Below, in pieces: positions 6,307 to 12,442 of a stretch of 12,442 bases of DNA; within the stretch, counting starts at the first letter, position 1, and every line of letters starts with the position of its first letter. The position numbers and the translations under genes were made by a program. This DNA comes from Lachnospiraceae bacterium (GTDB lineage Bacteria; Bacillota_A; Clostridia; Lachnospirales; Lachnospiraceae), in assembly GCA_004556565.1 (NCBI GenBank), contig SFGN01000073.1, forward strand, positions 1 to 12,442, given 5' to 3'. The notes under the pieces were generated by a model that ran no database searches, was not told the DNA's origin, and saw only the letters and a list, made by a program, of their open reading frames with translations.

Positions 6307-9300
6307 TGTCCAAGATATTTAATGAAAAATTCCGCAACTTCTGGCTTTTCTTCAAGCATATCTAACACAACCTTTTGCCAGAGCATACTAGGCATATTTG
6401 CTTCTCGTACAAGTATTCTGGCCTTTGTCACGACCTCCTCGGAAACAGTAGTTGGAGTTGGAATTGGTGATGTCGGATTGCTATTATCATCTTCCTCATC
6501 GTTATCGTCTACTTCTTCGTCTACCGGTTCAGTCTTCTTTATCTTATTGATATAGAATTGATATGCACGTGTCTTAATATCGTTTTCGCTTCTGAAAGCG
6601 ATTTCAGATTGAAGATGGCTCAATTCTTCTTCCAGCTCATCGAACCATTCGTCAAGGATTTCGATGCCGTCAATTTGATGGATAAAATTCTTGAAGCCCT
6701 CGTTGAAATTATCATAGTCGCTGATAAGCTGATACAAATCAACATTTAAACCATCTATAGCATGAGACAGCTTTTTAATCTTGTCAATACTTGGTGATTC
6801 TTGTGAGAACAATGCTATCAGGTCAGTAATTACTCCTTTGCATGCTTCATCGATAGAGTCACAGTATGTCAATGTCCATAGAGGATATTTTGCCTTCTGC
6901 TTACAGAACTCAGTTATACCCCACTTTGCATAGTTGAGACTCTTGAGATCATTTATGCTTACTCCGTCTACGTTCTTGAGATTAAAAATCTCTCCCAACT
7001 GTTTTGTAAGATTACGTTCCTCTTGAGAACCGAAACGTAGTGCCAGCTTATTTCCAACATCATTTCCTCCCTCATCCCATAGTTTGAAAACTGAAGTCAG
7101 CATTTGTTGTAGTTTTTCATCCGACACTGGTTGTGAAGTGCTTGGAAGGAATAGATTGTCGCTATATCTCCTTAACGCATAAGACAGTGCAACCCAGTTG
7201 GCTTTATTTGAGAAGAAACCAAAAGGAGGTCTAGTCAAAGGGCTCAATACCTCACAAAGTGAGAATTTGTCCTGGTATGTTTGCTGTGCTTCACTCATAA
7301 TCCTGTCAACTTCTTGACATACCTTGACAAGCCAGCTTTCACCATTGAGTGCAGTTGCTGTTAGATGGCAGGTATCATCTATTAAGTTATTATCGCCATC
7401 AATGAAAATGTATCTTGAAGGAACGAACTCTCCTCCGAAGGCCAGCATCTTGTCCCTAGTTTGGGCTTGGAGGATTTGAAGCGCAACCGCAGGATAATAC
7501 TTATTCTTAAAGTAAGTCATGGTCTCCGACCTAAGGGCTTTGACGCTCTCCATACCATTAGGGAAAACAATCATACTCAGCTTCTTGTTAATGAAGGAGC
7601 TAACCTGGCTAACGATACCCTCCGTATAAAGTGTTTCCCTGAAATATAGATTATAAGTACCTCCAAGCATACGGTTAATCCATGTAACAAGATACTCTCT
7701 TGCTTTACTGTTGAATCCGTTTGCGCTTTCTGAATTCTGATGATTTTGAGATACTGTAGCATGTGCAAGTGCAGTAATAAAATCTGTTTTATAGGCTTCA
7801 GTAAATACCTCGCTAGGGAGAATAAAAATTGTGTCAGGGAATTCGCCTGAAAACATTTTTATACGATTCTCAATGCCGTCCCTTGCCTCGTCGGTAACAG
7901 AAAGAATCAAAACTATATGAAGATAATTCGGATTCTCAGCAGTGTATTTCTTTAATTTGCTTCGAAGTACAGCCTCACTTTCTTCGCATGAATAAATCTG
8001 CAGATTACATTTGCGGAAAAGACCGCCAGTTTCACCTACAGTGAAAATCTTTGCAATCTGTGTAGGCACTCCAGCTGAGAAATATCTAAGGAAGTCTGTT
8101 GCCATGGTATACTGGCTGGCAAGTTTCTCCCTCTCCTTCGATATTTCCTGAGGGTTGTAGCTTGAAACAGAAATCTTGAATTCACCAAAAATGTCTCTTG
8201 CAATTATCTTGCTGCTATCCAACCAGTCAAGAATCTGTTTAAGCTGGTCCTGTTCCATTTCACCAGCAAAGAGATAATCTAGGTTTTTGTCATTTGGAGC
8301 AAGTTTCTCAGGGTTTGCATTTTTCTGGAAACGAGTTCCAAGAGCATTCAAAAGAAGAATTACTTTAAATACCTTGACATGTAGATCGCTCATTTTTTCC
8401 ACCTTAGGCAGATGAGTGCTATATGTATTACAGAAAATAGCACACTGAGGATCTTTATCAAACTCGCCGAAGAAGAAGTCCCATAGCCAATCAGCAGTCA
8501 ACAACTGGTGCTGTTCGCAAGTGTTTTCGTCATTAATGAAATGCTTGAAACCAATTGTGTCATCATTCATGAATTTGAGCACACTACGATTCGCAGAGCC
8601 TAGCAAATTCGACATTTTTGAACACAAGTATGCGGTAAACGGATGAAGAGGGAACAGATTGCTGATGTGTTCGTGTTCTTCTGCAGTATTACTTTCACAA
8701 AGATAGTCTACAAGGCTATCAAGTTTGTGTGTTGTATTGTAGTTATATGTTGCGTATGCGGTTGTGTTGTCAACGCGGAAGGTATGTCTCAGAATTCTAT
8801 ATGTAGATATCTCATCCATCTGATAATCTACATTCTCGAATCTGTCACCCATTCGAGTGATGTCTTTGCCTTTTAGGTCCATTACAGCTGTTTCTACCCT
8901 GTGCGATATCAGATACAGGAAGAGATTACAGTGTTTAGATTTTTCGGCTATTGTTTGAAGGACATCAATCCTATCACTCTTAAGAGTGTCGACAACTGAC
9001 GTAAACTCATCCCAGAAAATAATCAGACCATCAGCAATATTATCCTCTCTAATTTTCGCTTCGACTTCTACGAGCCAATCACTTATGGACTTTGAATTTA
9101 GATATGTATTTTCCTTCTCCAAAGCTTCTTCCAGTGCCATAAATGCATCAGAATCATTTATAGAAAGCAGTGCCAACAGTTTTTCAGGCGTTGATGCAAC
9201 ATCACGAAGATCCTCATTCTCTTCAATTGCAGCTGAAACTCTAGAAGGGAATTTTTTCACCCATTCGGTTGCAACTTCAAAGTCACTAGGTACAACAAAA

Positions 9301-9743
9301 TCATCATGACCGGCAGCGCTCAGGGCAGCTTTGGTTGCTCGCTGGAGTGTTAGAGAAAAACGAGGTATACTGTATGCTCCTTCAACTCCTTTAAGCACGA
9401 CCGGAAAATATCTTTTTTCCGCACGGATGTTTTTGATTCGTTCTTTCAGAGAAATATCAGTAAACGAGTCAAGGTAGTTTTCTATGTCCTCAGAAGGATC
9501 ACAGAGTAGATGCTTAACTACACTACTTGCGTGGCTTTTACCTGTTCCGAATGTTCCTCTCACCCAGATTGAGCGTCTTTTACTAAGGTCATCAGTAACA
9601 ATGCATGATACGCTCTTGGTGAGGAGGTCGGTAAACTGTTTAGTCGGTATAAATGTTTGCCAGGAACCAGGAAGCTCACTAGTTATGTCATATACAGGTA
9701 AGAAATCCTGAATTTTTATGAAGTCTGAATACTTTGTTGCCAT
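6303..9743 (-). CDS. brxC: BrxC-type large P-loop ATPase of BREX
   Basis: This 1146-residue cytoplasmic ATPase matches the BrxC/PglY class by size (about 1200 residues) and position. The Walker A, GTFGTGKSHA (63-72), lies near the N-terminus, as usual for the class. The Walker B is GLIIFWDEF (239-247), followed by a sensor-like LFLYLISHR (274-282) and RMGDRFE (297-303). The rest (about 350-1060) is long, mostly helical and without a family motif that I recognise. BrxC is thought to use ATP to drive the BREX complex on DNA, but its exact task in type 4 systems is not known. Near the end is a highly acidic, then Pro/Ser/Thr-rich, linker (about 1071-1102, with EEVDDNDEEDD) before a last helical module of about 44 residues. 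The ATG at 9743 lies 13 bases after the brxP stop. Its TGA overlaps the pglZ ATG by 4 bases, which argues for translational coupling. Confidence 0.85.
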   Translation of the reverse strand: MATKYSDFIKIQDFLPVYDITSELPGSWQTFIPTKQFTDLLTKSVSCIVTDDLSKRRSIWVRGTFGTGKSHASSVVKHLLCDPSEDIENYLDSFTDISLKERIKNIRAEKRYFPVVLKGVEGAYSIPRFSLTLQRATKAALSAAGHDDFVVPSDFEVATEWVKKFPSRVSAAIEENEDLRDVASTPEKLLALLSINDSDAFMALEEALEKENTYLNSKSISDWLVEVEAKIREDNIADGLIIFWDEFTSVVDTLKSDRIDVLQTIAEKSKHCNLFLYLISHRVETAVMDLKGKDITRMGDRFENVDYQMDEISTYRILRHTFRVDNTTAYATYNYNTTHKLDSLVDYLCESNTAEEHEHISNLFPLHPFTAYLCSKMSNLLGSANRSVLKFMNDDTIGFKHFINDENTCEQHQLLTADWLWDFFFGEFDKDPQCAIFCNTYSTHLPKVEKMSDLHVKVFKVILLLNALGTRFQKNANPEKLAPNDKNLDYLFAGEMEQDQLKQILDWLDSSKIIARDIFGEFKISVSSYNPQEISKEREKLASQYTMATDFLRYFSAGVPTQIAKIFTVGETGGLFRKCNLQIYSCEESEAVLRSKLKKYTAENPNYLHIVLILSVTDEARDGIENRIKMFSGEFPDTIFILPSEVFTEAYKTDFITALAHATVSQNHQNSESANGFNSKAREYLVTWINRMLGGTYNLYFRETLYTEGIVSQVSSFINKKLSMIVFPNGMESVKALRSETMTYFKNKYYPAVALQILQAQTRDKMLAFGGEFVPSRYIFIDGDNNLIDDTCHLTATALNGESWLVKVCQEVDRIMSEAQQTYQDKFSLCEVLSPLTRPPFGFFSNKANWVALSYALRRYSDNLFLPSTSQPVSDEKLQQMLTSVFKLWDEGGNDVGNKLALRFGSQEERNLTKQLGEIFNLKNVDGVSINDLKSLNYAKWGITEFCKQKAKYPLWTLTYCDSIDEACKGVITDLIALFSQESPSIDKIKKLSHAIDGLNVDLYQLISDYDNFNEGFKNFIHQIDGIEILDEWFDELEEELSHLQSEIAFRSENDIKTRAYQFYINKIKKTEPVDEEVDDNDEEDDNSNPTSPIPTPTTVSEEVVTKARILVREANMPSMLWQKVVLDMLEEKPEVAEFFIKYLGQ

Positions 9744-9756
9744 ATAGTCTGTGATG

Positions 9757-12315
9757 TTAAAGCATCAGTTTAATGATGTCGGTTGAAGTAAGATCTTCTC
9801 GAAGGATAATATTGTCCAAGCCCATATTGAGCTCAACACGGAGCACATGATTCTTTTCTTCCTGAATACTACGAAGCAGATTCTCCAAGTTCTGCCTATC
9901 AATGCCAAACTGTCTATATATGCCTTCAGTTTGCTCTTGCTCATAGAATTCAGATACTGTAAGCTGGTGTCGTCCTTTTGCTTCTGCATACCTATATATA
10001 GAGTATGCAGCCGCAACAACAGAAAGACTGTTATGTGAAGATCTGTGAAGAATCAAGCTGTTACCTTTCTTGGAAATCTTTGCAACTGGAATTTCTTCAC
10101 TTCCGAGTGGACTCTCTTTGAAGGTGTTTATAAGGGAGTTAAGCGGATTTTTTAACGTACGATCTTTTAAATCAGGGTACGAATCCTGAATTATTATATC
10201 GAGCTCATCTCTTGTGTACTCTCTGTTGAAATCAATCGCAGACTGGAACCAATGGCACACCTCTGAGTTCTCGCAGAGGCCGATAAATATCAACTCCCAT
10301 ACAGTACGAGAAGATCTATCGTATGCGTTTACCATACATTTTCCTTCTTCAGTAATTGATTTTCCGTCGATACTCAAGATTCGTGACTCTCTTAGCCAAT
10401 TAATGAATGGAGGAAGCTGATACTTGGGATTAAGACCATGATCATTATTGTCGAAGAATGTGGTGTACGTGTCAAAATAGGTTCGTAACCAGTTTTCGCG
10501 GAGTCCCATACCGTCATTATATCGGTTGATTCCGGATTTTGTTCCTTGTGCCATATTGTTTTTCTGATTTGTCATTATGTTTGCGTCTGCAGTTGTAATT
10601 GAACTTGCTGTGTGACAGCCTTTACCATCAAAATCAAGGCACTTTAAGCAATGAACACATTTGCTTTTGTCTATGGAGACAATCGGAGTCACGGAAAGTG
10701 CTCCGGTCGGACACTCGACTTCACAAACTTCACAATGAACGCAGTATGTTGATTTATAAATCACCTTCTTAAGATGGCTTATAAAGACGACATCCTTAAA
10801 ATCAACGTGTTTTACCTTAAAATTCAGGTCTTCGCCATTTTCGGTGATTACAGCATTATAAATGTTACCGCGATATTTTATATCGCAGTAGGTTTGATTG
10901 CCTTCCTGTTTAACAATAACGCCACCAATTACGGAAATCCAGGTCATAAGGTTTTCCTTAGGGCTTGATATAATGGCTTCAAAATCAGGAGAAGTGCTAA
11001 CAAAGTTAACGTGCGACTTGTTCTTGATGTATCGGCCTCCTGCACGCATTTTCCATTTGCCAGTCTTGATGTAGTTGTCAACACCGCTTATCTTAGCATC
11101 TTCTAAACTTGTTCTTATCTTATCAACAAATGGCTTTAGCGTTTCAGGGTATAACTGACCGCAAAGATCCTCGCTCCATCCAGACGAATAAGGGCAAATT
11201 ACACATCCAACTCGAGACAATCCACGGCGATATGCATCATTGAAAGGAAGACCGTGCAAGAGAATGTACAAATAAGTCTCTGTGGCATTCCACTCCAAGA
11301 TTGGACTCGCATTGATTACGTTGTTATGCTTAACATTTTTACCTATACGTGAACGTGATTGACGGTTGACACTTTCTTCATGTCGCACTCCTTCAAACAA
11401 GATGACATTAGGTTGCTTACCCTTGCCATCGATTTCTTTTAATAACCTAGTGAGAGGAGCCGATTTCATTACACTGCAACACCATCTATGGATTCTGCTT
11501 GGAGTGCCGATTTCATCCCAGTAATACATAAGTGGCTGATGATTCCTTGCTGTGTAGAACCTCAGTAGAGGATACTTTTCTTTGTAATACTTTTCCACGT
11601 CACCATATAGAGACAATGATGGTGGCAGTTCATATCCAGTATCAGAATATACTACAAGAAAATCAGTCGGTGGAATAACACGACTTACTAGATCAAGGAC
11701 TACTTGAGAGTCTTTTCCTCCAGAAAACGAGGCTACAAACATCTCAATCTTGCTATTTAGAATAGGGGCTCTGCCTTCTGCTTCTGCTTGACTTAAAGGC
11801 ATTATGTCAAATGAATCGCAACTTTCTTTTACGACAACATGCTCTTCTTTCGTCTTCTTTCCAACTCTTTCCGCAAGCTGATGAAAGTCAATATCAGGAT
11901 TATTCTCTGATACTTCACGGATGTTTTTATATCTACGATAAGTCTGGTTGATGAAATCCATAGCCTCATGCTCAATTATGAACATGGTGTCTTCATTCAC
12001 TTTTCGAAGTCTAGCCATATCGACAGGAGATAACACTAAACCCTCGTACCCTTCTTGAATTTGGACATCTGGACTATCGAATATATTGCCGCCTTTTACT
12101 TCAAGAACGAAATTTCCTTTGTAGAAATATCGTCTATCGCATGCCCACAAGAGGGGCTGCTGTATATGGGGATAAATCCATCCAAGTGTATTAAGACCGA
12201 GAAGATCCAATTCTTCCCAAAACACGGGACGTGGCGGTGTATTTAATGCTTCACCAGCTGAAGACATAGTTAGCTTAATGCCATTATACTCCTTATCCCA
12301 AATTATCTTGAACAT
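9757..12315 (-). CDS. brxP: BrxP-like PAPS reductase/ferredoxin/DUF4007 fusion
   Basis: This 852-residue multidomain protein is the presumed signature enzyme of type 4 BREX. Residues about 1-185 are an N-terminal region that I cannot name (LLWACDRRYFYKG at 55-67). Residues about 190-400 are a PAPS reductase/DndC-type domain, with PP-loop SGGKDS (198-203), then HRWCCSVMK (C279, C280) and RVGCVICPY (C371, C374), the four cysteines expected for a [4Fe-4S] cluster in this class. Residues 520-570 are a ferredoxin-like insert: CVHCEVCEVECP (C525, C528, C531, C535), then CVHCLKC with a more distant cysteine (C553, C556, C559, C567), enough for two clusters. Residues about 600-852 look like DUF4007, a domain linked to DNA phosphorothioation loci. 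DndC enzymes activate the DNA backbone for sulfur insertion, so a modification role is a reasonable inference. It is not shown by sequence alone. It is the first gene of the operon. The ATG at 12315 has an A-rich leader and no Shine-Dalgarno sequence. Confidence 0.85.
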   Translation of the reverse strand: MFKIIWDKEYNGIKLTMSSAGEALNTPPRPVFWEELDLLGLNTLGWIYPHIQQPLLWACDRRYFYKGNFVLEVKGGNIFDSPDVQIQEGYEGLVLSPVDMARLRKVNEDTMFIIEHEAMDFINQTYRRYKNIREVSENNPDIDFHQLAERVGKKTKEEHVVVKESCDSFDIMPLSQAEAEGRAPILNSKIEMFVASFSGGKDSQVVLDLVSRVIPPTDFLVVYSDTGYELPPSLSLYGDVEKYYKEKYPLLRFYTARNHQPLMYYWDEIGTPSRIHRWCCSVMKSAPLTRLLKEIDGKGKQPNVILFEGVRHEESVNRQSRSRIGKNVKHNNVINASPILEWNATETYLYILLHGLPFNDAYRRGLSRVGCVICPYSSGWSEDLCGQLYPETLKPFVDKIRTSLEDAKISGVDNYIKTGKWKMRAGGRYIKNKSHVNFVSTSPDFEAIISSPKENLMTWISVIGGVIVKQEGNQTYCDIKYRGNIYNAVITENGEDLNFKVKHVDFKDVVFISHLKKVIYKSTYCVHCEVCEVECPTGALSVTPIVSIDKSKCVHCLKCLDFDGKGCHTASSITTADANIMTNQKNNMAQGTKSGINRYNDGMGLRENWLRTYFDTYTTFFDNNDHGLNPKYQLPPFINWLRESRILSIDGKSITEEGKCMVNAYDRSSRTVWELIFIGLCENSEVCHWFQSAIDFNREYTRDELDIIIQDSYPDLKDRTLKNPLNSLINTFKESPLGSEEIPVAKISKKGNSLILHRSSHNSLSVVAAAYSIYRYAEAKGRHQLTVSEFYEQEQTEGIYRQFGIDRQNLENLLRSIQEEKNHVLRVELNMGLDNIILREDLTSTDIIKLML

Positions 12316-12341
12316 ATGTTGTGCTTGTTTTCTTGCTTAAT

Positions 12342-12349
12342 CAACAATA
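12342..12349 (-). promoter_or_regulatory. Weak candidate Bacteroidota -7 box upstream of brxP
   Basis: On the minus strand TATTGTTG matches the Bacteroidota -7 consensus TAnnTTTG at all but one defined position. It lies 26 bases before the brxP ATG, inside the 55-base gap after the preceding gene. No TTTG -33 box is visible at the right distance. It is the only candidate I see for starting the operon, and transcription could equally come from the gene to the right. Confidence 0.25.
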
Positions 12350-12370
12350 GTTCGTTAATTTTTCCAGTGC

Positions 12371-12442
12371 CTAAGCGGCCCTGGCAGTAAATAAAACCAG
12401 TTCTTTGAAAAGTTTGTCAATAACTTGTGGGTCCGGTCGCAG
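12371..12442 (-). CDS. C-terminal 23 residues of an unrecognised gene
   Basis: An open minus-strand frame enters from the right edge and ends with TAG at 12371-12373. The visible end reads LRPDPQVIDK, then LFKELVLFTARAA. It is too short to assign a family. It runs in the same direction as brxP and ends 55 bases before its start, so it could be the preceding gene of the same operon or part of the flanking element. Only a longer sequence can show whether the frame really continues. Confidence 0.4.
   Translation of the reverse strand: MRPDPQVIDKLFKELVLFTARAA

Noticed and set aside
8643..8876. Plus-strand open frame opposite brxC
   Set aside because: This and the other plus-strand frames between 1900 and 12300 lie opposite well-supported conserved genes and show no family motifs.
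10870..10886. Perfect 7-base inverted repeat with a 3-base loop inside brxP
   Set aside because: A palindrome of this size is expected about once by chance in 12 kb. It lies within coding sequence with no U-run, so I see no regulatory reason for it.
12311..12320. 10-base palindrome AACATATGTT around the brxP start codon
   Set aside because: Palindromes of this length occur many times by chance in such a window. A role as an operator is unsupported.

Overview
The window is dominated by one minus-strand gene cluster that I read as a type 4 BREX anti-phage island. It sits next to the debris of a Bacteroidota mobile element. The host is most likely a member of the Bacteroidota. The broken gene at the left edge has a DUF6371-type sequence typical of Bacteroidales mobile DNA, the left border looks like an IS21-family end, and the starts generally lack strong Shine-Dalgarno sequences and have A-rich leaders. 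No genus can be fixed from this alone. The left flank is GC-rich (39 of 60 bases are G or C at 661-720), whereas the defence operon is AT-richer (23 of 60 at 6181-6240), which fits a transferred island.

Layout from left to right: (i) 1-98, four direct repeats at an exact 24-base period, probably an IS21-family end; (ii) 99-778, plus strand, a DUF6371 (Toprim-like) gene without its 5' part and possibly without its 3' part; (iii) 784-2359, minus strand, three tightly packed accessory genes: a WYL regulator, a 59-residue DUF4177-like protein, and a 162-residue protein with a Tudor/SH3-like C-terminus; (iv) 2360-2405, a short gap holding an imperfect inverted repeat; (v) 2406-12315, minus strand, four BREX core genes, transcribed in the order brxP (PAPS reductase/ferredoxin/DUF4007 fusion), brxC (large P-loop ATPase), pglZ (alkaline-phosphatase fold) and brxL (short AAA+ form without a Lon protease domain); (vi) 12371-12442, the C-terminal end of another minus-strand gene that I do not recognise.

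The minus-strand genes are spaced by -4 to +46 bases and read as one operon entered from the right. In place of the PglX methyltransferase of type 1 BREX, the cluster carries a DndC-like enzyme with an SGGKDS PP-loop and Fe-S cysteines. This suggests that self/non-self marking uses sulfur chemistry such as phosphorothioation, or that the enzyme is an effector. BrxC, PglZ and BrxL would form the shared BREX machinery. The WYL protein at the operon's 3' end is a plausible nucleic-acid-sensing regulator.

The least described part is the three-gene tail. Its middle ORF is bounded by two nearly identical 22-base junction repeats, as if it were an insertable cassette.
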